From assembly GCF_905163445.1 (NCBI RefSeq), contig NC_053184.1:11594001-11658000 (forward strand): 64,000 nucleotides of DNA. The letters run 5' to 3'. Source of the DNA: Pararge aegeria. Lineage: Eukaryota > Arthropoda > Insecta > Lepidoptera > Nymphalidae. The notes beneath the pieces are model-generated. The model had not been told where the DNA came from and did no database searches. It saw nothing but the letters and a program-made list of their open reading frames with translations. A program made the position numbers and the translations under genes. Below, one piece after another: positions 46,770 to 58,925 of this stretch (its first letter is position 1; every line of letters starts with the position of its first letter).

Positions 46770-48229
46770 AAAGTTGTGTAATAAAAAATAAATAAATAAA
46801 ATATTGAATAGGTCGATTGGTTGTACATAATTATATGAAAATAACTCGAATGAAACCGTGGACTTGTTGTGTCTACTATTTATTTCATACTTATATGGTA
46901 ATAATATGACAAGAATAAGTTAAAATGTTTCGTATGTGAGATTAAATAAGGTACATCAAAATAATATACTTTTTAAAATTTATTAACATTAACTTTTTTG
47001 GTGACGGTACATATTAAATGTAGAGTCGCTACATAGGGTAGGTATGTACGGTTGGTATATAACCAGTAACGGGAACTTGGATACTTGCGCAACCCGGCTT
47101 CTTCACTCGATACAAAGATGATAGGAGCCTGTGTAGTATTCATTAGGGACACTTTTGTACTTTCACACTTTTTATCAGTTCAAATAATCAGATTAATTTC
47201 ACATCAACGTAAAGTTATATTCCAAATGAATTAATTCATTTGATTTTAGTTTAAATCGAACAACAATATGAAAAATAAAATATGAATAAATAGGCTGGTA
47301 CTAGAACTTACTGTAAAAATAATTTGGTAGTTAGGATATAAATTACTATCTGTTGGCCCCGACTTTGTACGTAGTAGTTTAGTTTTTTTTTAAATCCCCC
47401 GTGAACTGTATGCTTTTGGTTATGAATTATTCTATGATTGCATCATCTCCCATATTCTAAGCTCTATGTAGTAATGCAAAATTTTGCCAAGTTTTAGCTG
47501 CCAAGCCGTGCTTAGGTAGAACAGGTAATTTGTTTCTGAAATCTCAAGCTATCGTTTTCCGAGTGTTTTTTACACGCTAAACTTGTATGTTTGTAGTTCG
47601 GGTTCTATTCTCTAAAATTAATGCTCTAAATCCCATGTTTTTCTTCAGCTGCTGTGATGTACAAAATTCATCAAAATGTTAGAATTGACACTATCGTCAG
47701 TACAGTTTCATTTTACTGTGTAAAGACGGCTGAATTCACATAAGTTTCTACAATTTCGCATTTATAGTATAAGTATAGAAAAGTCGTGGAAAGGCAATAC
47801 CTACCTACGTGCTAATCTGCAAAAATGTGCATCACACAGGTTTAGACTTAGGTATGTAACACGCATAGACGTGCTAAACAAGAAATGTGTTATCAAAAAT
47901 AGAAGGTTATTAGGCATTTTTGCCTAGGCAGTACCTACATAAATACATAGGTATGGCATACATGAATAATACATTAAGAAAACCTAACAATTCCATAATA
48001 AAACAAAAGTAAAAACCTAAATCGATAGTGAATAACATGACGTTTCAATCTTATATGGATAATTTATAGACCTAGATGGACAGGTAGTAGTAGATACAGA
48101 ACATGCACATACTAACATGCACAAATTGTTATTATAGGCATAAATAGTTCAGCACAAACGTGTCAAATAATGCGGCTGCATTCATCTATTAAAAAATAGA
48201 CTCCCATAACAAATAAACTGTATAAGCAT
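46770..48229. other. Anonymous AT-rich DNA
   Basis: Nothing recognised beyond a short AAAT-type run right after the SINE. Confidence 0.45.
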
Positions 48230-48380
48230 CGGGTGACTAAATAGTGAAATCCGGTCGGAGCATTGGCTAGCAAGTTTCGGCTAGAGGGGGGAAGGACCAA
48301 ACGGCAGCGGGGGGAGCAGAAGTGCAATGTCCTCGCAACATCGCCAGAGATGCCTTCCTTCGCTCGCTTATCTGAACGAA
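48230..48380. promoter_or_regulatory. GC-richer island
   Basis: GGCTAGAGGGGGGAAGGACC, AACGGCAGCGGGGGGAGCAG and CGCCAGAGATGCCTTCCTTC form a purine-skewed, non-repetitive segment. The short frame on the minus strand has no recognisable protein. Confidence 0.2.
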
Positions 48381-49144
48381 AATTATAAGGAAACATTCAA
48401 GGGTTTTGTGTACGTGACTCGTTCTTGTTTTTAAAACAGTTTGTAGGTACGCACCTACTAGGCTCGTATTGTTTACTCAATTTATATATCACTTTCGAGG
48501 CCGAAAGACATTGAGTGAATTCTGATTTTGATATCTCGTTTCGCGTATTCAAAGAAGGGGTTCGGTTGAATAACTAAACGCATTTACAGTAGACTTGGTT
48601 GCGACCAGCCTGTCTATTTAATGTAAAAACAAAAGGCAATGCAGAATATTTAACTCTACATAGGTAAAGTTAACTAATTAAATAGTGGCATTCGAGCAGG
48701 AATCGCCCCAACGTTTCGGTGTCGATGACCAAACCTAAGGGAAGCTGAAGCCATAAAAATTACTGCCAACCAGCAGGAGGGTGAAACCTGTTGTTGTACA
48801 AGTTTTCAATAAGTATTTCGTAAGTTGAGCCTACGTTTTCTACAAATAATCATTTAAGACCGTTTCTGCTATCCACCAGCATTGAAAGTTAATTAGTACT
48901 AAAAATTTTACTACAGCTTAGTTTTGCTGTGCATGTTGTACCACTCATATCTACTAATTGGGCATTATTAAATAATTGCCTGAGATAAAAACTATCGAAA
49001 ATTGATGAATAAATCGATTTATTTACGTATTTCGACAGTTTTAGTCGTTGTGATGAAATATACTTTCTTGCACTGCTATTTAAAAAATTGAAATCGTAAA
49101 ACTATATTGAAAAAAAAAATCTTTCATACCAATAATTTCTGAAT

Positions 49145-49475
49145 GTAATTCTGGACCTACCAATAAAGGGTAACGATGTGTTAAAACAAATTTATTGCAG
49201 CAAGGTTACTATAAAATTCACAATTCGCATCGAAGTAGTCGGCTTTGCTCTCCCGCTTTGCTTTTTATCTTCCGCAAGATAGAAAAATGATTGTAAAATG
49301 TTGATGTTGGAACCGAGCAACTGCTGAGTTTCTTGCCGGCTCTCAGTAAATTTTGTCTTCCGAACCGTTGGTAGAATCACTACAAACTGACAGACTTTTC
49401 GTTTCAAAAGTGATTATAAAGGAGGCCTACTTGAAATATATAAATTAAGAATTTCAATTTATATATTTAGAATTA
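49145..49475 (+). mobile_element. LINE 3' end, same family as the 56.5 kb copy
   Basis: The segment starts in the last coding stretch (GGACCTACCAATAAAGGGTA, AAACAAATTTATTGCAGCAA) and runs through CCGCAAGATAGAAAAATGAT, GAGCAACTGCTGAGTTTCTT, CTTCCGAACCGTTGGTAGAA and GGCCTACTTGAAATATATAA. The order and spacing match 57290-57610. Point changes break the frame. It lies 5' to 3' on the plus strand. Confidence 0.75.
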
Positions 49476-50184
49476 ACATAGGCAACAGTGACTAAGACTA
49501 AATATTTGAAATTTTTAACTCTTATTATTTATGACCTGTAGGTAGCCACAGAAGCCATCCTAGAGGACACGATTTTAACGAGTCGGGCTTTGCGATTCAC
49601 TTATCAATTATTGTAAGTAAGCAAGGAAAAGTACTGAGTTAACTTTTGTTTTGTGCGATATTAGCGTGAAAACGATTACTCTTATCGCAAAATTTCGTGA
49701 GGCTAATGCTAATGGCCGATGCGCACTCTGCGTTATCTCGCGATGTCTAATGGAGTATTCGCAATTAAGAATCGATTAAAACAGTAAAGGGTCACGTTCG
49801 CCAACATTGACTGTTATTTGATAGCTCCTAAGAAGCTATTTTGTTGAAAATCATTACCACATAATATTATCTACCTATCTATGTACAATTTTGGTTTTAT
49901 TTAAGTTCTGACCACATGGTCACAAATAAAATAAACCATACAGATTTTTCTGGTATTCGCTAATTGTAAAATGTTCATTGTATATCAGACGGGAACGTAA
50001 CGCAACGGAACGGAACGTGTAACGCTGATATCCAATATTTAATACCAACATTGTTCACTTTTTGTTGATTAATGTGAACATAAACAGTACACATAGCCAT
50101 TACTCATTCCTGAATTAAGGTGAAGCCGTGACGAAAATCTAACTTAAAATTTCTATTTTTTACAAGGCCTATTAACCGACTTTA

Positions 50185-50440
50185 TGTCGTAAGAAAAACA
50201 GGCGTGCCCGGTGAGCTAATGTGACACGGCGGGAGGGGAAAGGGGGCTGCAGAGTCTTGACCTTGGGGAAGGATCGAGACGATGCTCGCGGTCCCTGACC
50301 TGACTATTTCTGTGGCAAGTGCACCGCGCTGCATGCAATGTGCATACCGAAATAACCGCTTGGCCGGTCGCCCCGCCCGACTCGCACCTACGCGTCCGCC
50401 TTCGACCATGCCGCTTGCCGCCATTCCTTTACCTCAACCG
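50185..50440. promoter_or_regulatory. Strong GC-rich island, possible promoter or regulatory element
   Basis: Two 60-base lines counted by hand are about 62% (50221-50280) and 68% (50341-50400) G+C in a window that is otherwise strongly AT-rich. CpG is frequent in the second part (CGGTCGCCCCGCCCGACTCG). A minus-strand frame of 80 codons crosses it, low in complexity and not recognised. It could also be a diverged first exon. Confidence 0.3.
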
Positions 50441-53024
50441 GATTAGGGTTATCATTTATATCCCTTATATAATTCGTAAAGCCTGACATCACTATGGGCT
50501 GATTCATATCAAAAGATTCTTACCACTGAAGAACAATAACATTTAAAAAAAACAAGCATTTGTGGATAACAGAATTGAAACGTGCGTAAAGATCCTGATC
50601 ACGATACTGGGACACACTGCTTTAATGATTGTTGCATTGTCAAAGTTCCAAAATAATGCGACGTTTGAAGGGGATGAAAATCACATTGCAAGATTCAGTT
50701 ACATACATAGGTACCTACTTAAACAAAATAATCCAACTTGTGCAAAGGTTTTGATGCCTGTATAAAAACGATTATAAAATCATATGGCTAAGCAATTTAT
50801 AGGTACAGTTTATAAAATAGATATTGGTAAACAAAGTTTTGTGAGGCAAAGTTACTGCGCCACACCAGGATACGATACTTACAACCGCATAGTCCGCTTT
50901 TGGAGTACCTACTGTAGGCGACTAAATTTCAGAGCCATATACAATTACCCCTTGTCATAATCCTCAACAGTCGCGATACAAACATCTCAGTCACGAAACT
51001 TTCCATTAGGCTTTACTTAGTCGTATAAAAACTTAAAACAGACTTCAATTAAGCTTTAAGGTGGCCAAATTTTAAAAAAATCAATATGGGACTTCTATTG
51101 GTTAGAGTTTTATTTTTAGGTATTTACTATCTAATTCTCTATGTCTAAGATCTTTTCAGCTGAACCGAACTTTTCTCTTGCGTGAGCCTTGACCTACGTT
51201 TCTACACCAGACGCGTTGTGAAACATCCTCTTTATCACTCAGTCACTGTCTTGATTTTTGTCCCTCTGCTAAAAATTCATACTGTGAATCTACACAGCTC
51301 CGATGACATTAGGTTCTTTGTAGATATACCTAATTTTAGTATCGCCGATTCTTCATAATCCATTCTAATATAATAAATGCGATAGTGTATCTGTGCTTTC
51401 ATTTATTTGTCTTATATGTAGGCTTAACATCAAATCCGATCATGAGAACATTTTGCATAAAGAGTCATCTGAAAATAGACATGGATACTTTTTGGGAAAT
51501 AAACTTTAAATAGTTATCGTGCTTCTACTAGTTAGAAACAAGTTTCTTCTGACTAGTAGCAGAATTAGCTTTAACATTATGCTCAGGTTATGTTCATCAT
51601 GTTTAGGGTGATTAATTTTTTTAATACACGATGCTGATGATAAGCATATTATTAGACCAGGCAGTTAAGTTAAAAAAAAAACAATGAATTTAAATTATGG
51701 GATCACCAGTGAATTAGCGGGACTTTCCTCAAAATCTTTGGCGGTTGGCTACATTTTTTATGTATCCAAGATAAGTGTCCGCTTGATCGTATAATATACG
51801 GTTAGGAAAAATGGTGAGAGCGCCTATTTGATCGACGAGGGAAAGGGTCTTTTCAAGGCTGCAGTCGCTGCACTTTCTCGAAGTGGCACACTACATTTAG
51901 ATGCATTCATTATAATCTTAAGTTGTTCCGATAAGCTGTCATCTCGGTATATGTGCTTATTTATTATATGACGCATTTATATTTAAATTAGAAAGTGGGT
52001 GCACTTATGTCACCACATTGCTTAAAGCTATGAATATGGGATATTCAAACTTAGATTTTATTTGCAGCGTAGTAATAGTATTTTAAAATGTGTAAGTTTA
52101 AGGCAATATAACAACATGAACTCAGGTATTAAATAAGGTTAGCAAGTGGCAATGTAGGATTTCTCAAATTGGTTAACTTTAGCAAGAAAACTTTCTGGTA
52201 GGTACTTGACTTAACCAACATAAATGCATATCAATATAACTGTAGAAAGATTAGTAACGATTACTAAAAAGCCAAAGATTAACAGCTGTATCAACTACGT
52301 AGGTCATACTCCTACATTTATAGTACGAGTATAATTCCTATGGCACAAGTGTTATTTTAGTAGGTTATTACGTTGATGCGACAATCAGCCCTTCTATAAC
52401 CCACACACTTAAATCAGTTATATGTATGTGTGCATGTTTTGTGTCTAACTAATCTATCGCCGCTGCACTCAAGGTCACTGGCCAGAAGTGACGCGTCTCA
52501 CCGAACAATTTTAAATTGTCTCCTTGTCACACTATTTTTAAAGACATAAAATATAACAACTGTTATTGACAAACTAGCAGTTTATAGTGTAAAAATATAA
52601 ATATTGTAAAGTTTTTCCATTCTTAACTTAAATATATTGCCATCTCAGACGGGGTATCGTGACTATTTCTTTTGAGATAACTACCTATATCGGCTCCGCA
52701 TCACAACTAGTCAATAGGTATATAATTAATAAATATATGGGTAATATATCTATCAATCACCTTCTCAAAGATATATAAAAATATCATAAACTCAACCATA
52801 AGAGAGATGTAAAGAATATCAGTCTTTTTGTATATAGATTTGTTTTAATTGTAAACAATCATAAACTTTTGATATTTCAGAACAATCAAAGACCTGTGAA
52901 TTTTATTGTTTTAAATAACATTAATGTATATAAGACCTATTTACTTTTTTATTGTATCACATACGCGCGAAGGTATAGACGTTAGTTTGAATAAAGAACA
53001 CATTCGTAGACGCAGAAGTTATAA
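50441..53024. other. Anonymous DNA
   Basis: Only a small bulged hairpin at 51.5 kb is evident. The 51760-51900 stretch is slightly more complex. Confidence 0.45.
51527..51568. repeat. Imperfect hairpin with 3-nt bulge
   Basis: CTACTAGTTAGAAAC pairs with GTTTCTTCTGACTAGTAG apart from one change and a three-base bulge. No loop of note. Confidence 0.5.
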
Positions 53025-53220
53025 GGGCGAGAGGGTGGACTGTGTCTTGTTCTGCCGAATGACTTTGGAGCGTCCGGGAGCGCGGCCAACGACCTGCCCA
53101 ATCTCCGCTGCATTAGCATAGCGAGCAATATTCGTGTCTAGCCGCGCTCTTGTGTGTGTTAGTCGTGTGTGTGGGTGATGCGCCTGCGCGCCCTCCTCGC
53201 AAAGCTTCGACTCATGTATG
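53025..53220. promoter_or_regulatory. GC-rich island, possible promoter or regulatory element
   Basis: GGAGCGTCCGGGAGCGCGGC, a GTGTGTGTTAGTCGTGTGTG run and GATGCGCCTGCGCGCCCTCC give about 62% G+C in the line 53041-53100. Both strands have short open frames, as expected of GC-rich DNA; neither is recognised. Confidence 0.25.
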
Positions 53221-53955
53221 CCCATAGATTAGCTGCACACATCTATGAAGTTATAGACTGAAAAAGTTTCCAACACACACTGTAGTGTGTACCTAGTTAA
53301 TAAGGAGGTACATTTACAAAATGGTAATACTTAATTCAAAAGTAGGTATCTTCTTTTAAGTTCCAACCTTACAAGTAGTTTTTAAAATCCGAAGTTAATA
53401 AGCAATCTTATCGTTTTTTTCTGATCACAGATTGAATTTAGTAGGGTTCTTATTTACAAGGATTGGTTAGAAAAGGAGAGCACTACTCCTGAGCTGAATA
53501 TTATGGCTCATATTGATTATTATTAATTTAAGGCATACGTCTTCTTTGTAGATCAATGTGAAAAGACCAGGAATATTGTTTGCTTAACTGTTTATTAAAA
53601 TCATTATTTTCAAGACTTCAAGAAGAAGGGGTAACTAACTACTCAATTCGTTCAGCAGGTGTGGCACGCGTAAATTTTATTGTAATCTCCACCTAAAATT
53701 ACTATATTATCTTTTTGCAATACTGTGTAGTCACCATATGTACCACAATAATAATAAAAAATGTTTTAGAAATTATTTATAGAACATTTCACTCATAGAT
53801 TCTATAGTTTTATTAACAACATGCAATCGTGTGTGTGTTGTTTGTACAACAAAGTAGTGTGTGTGAGAGCGCGGAATGCGGGGACGCTGATATCATTTTT
53901 TAGTTGCTGCCACATTTGATAAAAAGATCAAGTTCAAAGGGCCAACCGTCTTACA

Positions 53956-53976
53956 TGATATATATATATATATTTA
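53956..53976. repeat. AT dinucleotide microsatellite
   Basis: A run of alternating AT of about ten repeats follows TTACATG. It is short and otherwise unremarkable. Confidence 0.8.
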
Positions 53977-54289
53977 GTACAGAGTAAGACACTTCTTATA
54001 ACAACTTACTACTTCGCATTAGTTTTCACCATTAAATGTAGGTCAGGTTTATGACATTCTTCAAAACCTCGTATGATTTAAAAATAAGTCTTAGTAAAAA
54101 CCAATGATAAGTTGTGGGCTTGGGCAGTACTTAAAGTCATAATCTGTTAAAAGAATAAATAATAGATATAATCGAGTTCAGTAGCATTTTTGACGCCTCG
54201 CACAAAGCTTTCATTGTTACATTTATAAAGAGTCATTGCAAAAAAATTGCATCTATTTGCATACAGTTTTATTGGTGAATGACAGGATT

Positions 54290-54480
54290 ATGCGGCGAAC
54301 ACTTTTTGTAGAGGTGTTTATCCCCTAGACGAATGGGACCTTTCCGTACCTGCGAAGTCGGTTTTTTTTGACGCAGCCATAAAACTAGACATTGCGTAAT
54401 TTTTCTGCATTGTTTAAACCCTTTCCGTTTGTTTTTATGATACCCCTTTTATTTAACCCACTATATCTTTAGTCGGCATC
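54290..54480. promoter_or_regulatory. Complex non-repetitive stretch, possible enhancer
   Basis: GACGCAGCCATAAAACTAGA contains GCCATAAA, a Hox/Abd-B-like core. A similar TAGCCGCCATAAAAAG occurs at 21731. No frame and no repeat partner. Weak evidence. Confidence 0.12.
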
Positions 54481-56366
54481 TTTGGCGAGATCTGCAATAT
54501 TTGAGGTGTTGTAAAATAATAAAAATTGCGCTATTCTCTGCAGAAAACGTGCGTAGGAAAGGGTTTAATGTTGTCTATAGTTTCTCTTTTATTTGGCGAT
54601 TTGTGCTTTTAAGGACCGTAACGGTACTTTCTTTCCCAAAGACATTTTATGTAATAGGACTCTAATGGAAGGCTTAGAATAAATTATACTCTTAGATTGG
54701 TAAGAGGAATGTCTACACGGAGCCGTCTATTATTTATCACAAGACGTTGACATGAAATAGGTACCTACCACATTTGGAATCTTTTTACCTTAAATTATTA
54801 TTAAGGCCGCTCCCACAAGAATACCTTAAAAGTTGTTTAACTTAAGCTTCGTGTTGAAAAATATTGATTGAATATACGAGTACGCACATGAAAAAAATCT
54901 CTTTAAATTACATAATTAATAATAAAAATTAAAAATAATAATAAAAATTAAAAAAGTTTTATAGTTGCAACCTATCAATTCTTTAGTTTTTATTAGAAGA
55001 GTACTTAGGATTTATTTACTTCTTAGCTAAATAAGTAGACACATATCAGAAATTGAAATCATTGAAAATGGGAATGGAAAAATGGGATCTAATCTAACAA
55101 ATCTCTAATCTCTGGAACTACGTAGGAAAACAAACAGGATAAAACCTTCTTTAAAATATGTAAAATATTTTTTAGCATTTGATGGCTTAATTCTTGAGCA
55201 GAGGTTGGCGGGAGGGCGATTTGATGCGGTGAGTCCGGGTCGATTGTGATAAATTAAAAAAAAACCCGCTTGGGACTAGCTGAAGAGAATGTAGGTGCCA
55301 TCCTCTGTTTATATCCATACATAATGCCGTGGCGATAATACGCCTTGAAGAGTGATGTTAAAGTAGGTTTATGTTTTAAATACTAGTTAGGTTAGGTATA
55401 TAGGTATAGTTATCTGAAGTTCATAGGTGACTTTAAAAAAGACCTTGGAAAAGTCTGAATTAATTAAATTTTAGAAGTAGGTTTTTCCATGATATACTTA
55501 GTTAGGTTTATCACCCAGATAAATAGAACATTTTAAGCATATAACATATCCCTGCTTATATGTACTTGTCGGTATACGAATTCCTTAAAGTTTAAATGAA
55601 AGAGGTCTATAACTGTTCCTTTGAACAACTTTCTTTCATAAGCCAAAAGTATTCGGCGCCGCGCTAGTTCAAAGGAGCCGAACATTTTTATATCATCCCT
55701 TAGCAAAGACACCGCCTTTCTTTATGACGTGTTACAGCCTTTCTCCGACCACCCGTTATATTTGCACAAGGTACCTTTACTCTTATCGATGTTTTTTTAA
55801 ACAACGGTAACGTTATCTACAAACTTAAAAAGTTAAAAAACGCCAAATTGCACAATGGATTATTTTAACATGGCTATTTGTGACCTGTTGAAAGTTCGCA
55901 TGTTAGGTAACATAAGGTTACCATTTTCTAGTGCTAAAACACGGGACACCAAGTTGGAAAATCAAAAAGCTTTGCCTCATAGGATTTTTACGATATATGG
56001 TATCAAAATAATATTGTTAGTAATTGGTTGATTCAACAAGCCATTATAGGTTATATGGAAATAGGATGGGCTACTAAGCATTATGGGCTTTATAGAATTA
56101 TTTGTAACTACGCATTATGGGATGAAAAATAAGTTTTTATGTACTTTTTTAAGGCGGGATGCCTTTGTATAAAAATGAAAATAAAATGGGTGCAAAGCTA
56201 AAATTGAAAATGGATAAATTTATAAATATTATTTATATCGAGAAGAATTGTGTTATCCAAAAAGGTTTTGTTATTTCAAATGCCATAGATAATTCCTAGT
56301 TCATCTTCATATTTCTAATAGTTAATTGAATCTTGTGGTGATAGAACAAAAACAAACAGGAGAGAA

Positions 56367-57422
56367 ATGCAGCCAGAATTCTTGACGCCATTGCACGTGA
56401 GCATTTCTAAAATGAAAGCTCTAGCCGAGAAATTTCCCTTAAAGCCCAAGTCTGGAAACACTGAAATCTGTATCTGGATACTACTGAGTAGTTTATTTAT
56501 TTTATTTTATTTATTTAAGAGCACTAACAACATGCATGAAACCTGTGACATTGTACTGTTTGCTGATGATACATCTCTAATTTTTAAAACTGATAGAGGT
56601 AGAGACAACTCTGACGATGTAAGCCGTGCTATGTCGCATGTGTCGCACTGGTTTACTGTCAATAATTTACTTTTAAATGCAAAAAAAACTAAGTGTGTGG
56701 AATTTATTTTACCAAATGTAAAGAAAGTTAATAAAAATATAATAATAAATGGAGAATCACTAAAAATGGAAGATTCCACAGTTTTTCTGGGCATGACCTT
56801 GGATTGTAAGCTTCAGTGGGGTACCCATATAGATACACTAGCAGGTAAACTAAGCTCGGCTGCCTACGCCGTCAGGAAAATTAGACAGATTACTGACGTA
56901 GAAACAGCAAGACTTGTTTACTTCGCGTACTTTCATAGTGTGATGTCTTACGGGATCTTATTATGGGGCAAAGCTGCTGATATTGAAACTATATTCATAT
57001 TGCAGAAAAGAGCTGTACGGTCAATATATAAACTTAAATCACGTGAATCCCTCCGTGAAAAATTTAAAGAAATTGGTATACTTACGGTAGCCTCACAATA
57101 CATTTATAACAATATAGTATTTGTAAGACAACATATTAGTCTTTATAAACAAAAAGTGGATATAAACAGTCGACTTACAAGAAATGGTCATAAATTAGTG
57201 ACATCTGCATATCGTCTGCGAAAGGTGCAGAAGTCATTTGTGGGATTGAGTATACGCTTTTATAATATGATTCCTAAGGTAATTTTGGACCTACCAATCC
57301 ATAAGTTTAAAGAATGTGTTAAAACACATTTATTACAGCGAGGTTATTATACAATTGATGAGTTTCTTAATGACAAGGTTGCTTGGAAGCATCCGGCTCC
57401 GCTTTCATCTCTCACAAGATAG
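56367..57422 (+). CDS. 5'-truncated LINE reverse transcriptase, C-terminal part (Jockey/CR1-like)
   Basis: This 351-codon frame encodes the end of a non-LTR retrotransposon polymerase, which copies element RNA into DNA at a chromosomal nick. Residues 65-70 are FADDTS, the palm motif C with the two catalytic aspartates. Residues 94-113 (HWFTVNNLLLNAKKTKCVEF) fit the next conserved block, and FLGMTLDCKLQWGTHID near 139-156 fits the primer-grip region. The remainder resembles the usual C-terminal tail of insect Jockey-type elements. Endonuclease, fingers and palm motifs A and B are missing, so it cannot act alone. The first 50 or so residues show no LINE similarity and probably derive from flanking DNA, so the ATG at the start is not the element's own. 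A 3' UTR follows to 57626. The frame is uninterrupted, suggesting a fairly young insertion. Clade assignment is less certain than the enzyme class. Confidence 0.88.
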   Translation: MQPEFLTPLHVSISKMKALAEKFPLKPKSGNTEICIWILLSSLFILFYLFKSTNNMHETCDIVLFADDTSLIFKTDRGRDNSDDVSRAMSHVSHWFTVNNLLLNAKKTKCVEFILPNVKKVNKNIIINGESLKMEDSTVFLGMTLDCKLQWGTHIDTLAGKLSSAAYAVRKIRQITDVETARLVYFAYFHSVMSYGILLWGKAADIETIFILQKRAVRSIYKLKSRESLREKFKEIGILTVASQYIYNNIVFVRQHISLYKQKVDINSRLTRNGHKLVTSAYRLRKVQKSFVGLSIRFYNMIPKVILDLPIHKFKECVKTHLLQRGYYTIDEFLNDKVAWKHPAPLSSLTR

Positions 57423-57626
57423 AAAAATGAATGTTAAAATATAAAATGTAAATTTTTGATGTTGGAAAAGAGCAACTGCTGAGTTTCTTGCCGGCTTCTT
57501 CTCGGTAGAATCTGCCTTCCGAACCGGTGGTAGAGTCACTACACACGGACAGACTTGACGTTTCAAAAGTGCTTGTATTAGGCCTACTTGAAATAAATGA
57601 ATTTTGAATTTTGAATTTTGAATTTT
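56510..57626 (+). mobile_element. LINE 3' fragment with TTTGAATT tail
   Basis: This is the whole recognisable retrotransposon fragment. It is the C-terminal half of the reverse transcriptase, then a 3' UTR of about 200 bp carrying AGAGCAACTGCTGAGTTTCT and TAGGCCTACTTGAAATAAAT, ending in three copies of a TTTTGAA unit and a T run. The same 3' UTR recurs, more decayed, around 7.4/9.8, 35.7, 43.4, 49.2 and 62.1 kb, all on the plus strand. The 5' truncation near 56510 is typical of incomplete target-primed reverse transcription. This is the best-preserved copy and the natural reference for the family in the window. Confidence 0.85.
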
Positions 57627-57683
57627 TTTTTGCATATTACACGTTTTTTAAACATAGCACACACAGTTAATTAATTATACGTT

Positions 57684-58116
57684 ACTAGCTGTTGCCCGCG
57701 ACTTCGTCTGCGTTTGATTTTGTTTTTTGATGTGGCATTCAATTTAGTTGTAGTTCTAAAAAAAAATTAAAGTATTCAGTATCGCTAAGCCTTAAATTAA
57801 GCATTTACTGCTGTCTGCTGAGGAGTTCTGCCCTCTATCTCCAACCACATTGCCCAAGTTTGGAGATTATAATATGTATTTATATATATATACCTATAGA
57901 ACAAAAATAATTATTTAAATCGGTTATAATTCGTCGGAGTTATGGTGTAAAATCGTCAAACACTTTCATCCCCTCTCCCAAAGGAACCGAGCTTAATGCC
58001 GGGATAAAAAGTATCCTATAATCTTACACTTCCAAGAATATGTGTACAAATATGGCAGTTTTTGCGTGAAAAAGTAACAAACAAACTTACATTGACATTT
58101 ATAATATTAGTAGGGA
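57684..58116 (+). repeat. Interspersed repeat (GTTGCCCGCGACTTCGTCTG type)
   Basis: It starts CTAGCTGTTGCCCGCGACTT and ends ATTTATAATATTAGTAGGGA. Between lie TATCGCTAAGCCTTAAATTA, CTGAGGAGTTCTGCCCTCTA and GCCGGGATAAAAAGTATCCT. The same order is found reversed at 37630-38034. This is one of the most frequent lepidopteran repeats I know of. Its class is not evident here and no frame is present. Confidence 0.7.
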
Positions 58117-58837
58117 TTATTATTTTTGACATATTCCTTTCGCGAAGATGTAAATTTAAATACGCTTCGTAAAACACAAAGAATTTTAATGGGCATAGGC
58201 GTACCTAATTAATAATAATATATATCAAGTCCAAGATTTTATAATCGCTAGCTTTTTTGTATACTTTATGTTCCGAAGATTGAATCGGATGATTCTAAAA
58301 CTAAAAGGCCCAAAACACGACACATACGAAGAGTCTCAGACCAGGACTCGTCCTCAGAAAATAAGACAGCTGGCAACTCTGAGCTAATGGGTAACTTATC
58401 AGTATTCACTTACCTATTTGCATAGATCTGGTTTTAAAATGCTTTGTGCATCATACTTTTGCAAGGAACACAATAGATTGAGATATGTAGGTAGGTACGT
58501 GTGTATGGAGTTCATTCAAGTTAAGTTAATGTAGAAATTCTATGAGGTCATTGTTAAAAAATACATTTTAGGTTACGGGAAATGTTTTTTTGAACGTATG
58601 CCGATTTTTTTTCAGAAATTCGTATCTAAGATAGGTAAAAGGTCACTTTTGTTTTAAGTAAACTTTTGAAATCAAATTCACTGGATTTTGTTTTTAGTAG
58701 AAAAGTGAAATACTGATTCCTTAAAATATTTTAGCGTTAGGTATAACTAGGGAACATCACACCGGGTGACATCTCATTCGGCTTTGTTGTTATTATTTAT
58801 ACTTTAAGATTTTATGATTATCTACTAGGTATCATAA

Positions 58838-58925
58838 TTGCCATTCTCAACCTACAAGTGGGACATTGCTGGACACAGAAGCTGGCCCTTAGACCGTCTT
58901 CTGCCCTGCTCCAATGTGGCTTGGC
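58838..58925 (-). mobile_element. RTE-like LINE 3' terminal fragment
   Basis: Minus-strand sense contains CCAAGCCACATTGGAGCAGG, AGAAGACGGTCTAAGGGCCA and CCAGCAATGTCCCACTTGTA followed by GGTTGAGAATGG. This resembles the end of another RTE-type family (ACATTGGAGCAG...CCAGCAGTGGGA...). No coding remains. Confidence 0.4.

Larger units (their letters stand above)
53221..56366. other. Anonymous AT-rich DNA
   Basis: Apart from the AT microsatellite and the weak 54.3 kb candidate nothing is supported. Confidence 0.45.

Noticed and set aside
50182..50424. 80-codon minus-strand gene in the GC island
   Set aside because: Long frames are expected by chance at high G+C and the protein is low in complexity and unrecognised.
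52469..52487. GTCACT...AGTGAC inverted motif as a nuclear-receptor site
   Set aside because: Six-base arms at this spacing are expected by chance in 64 kb.
56507..56794. Minus-strand 95-codon frame
   Set aside because: It is antisense to the reverse transcriptase and has no recognisable content.
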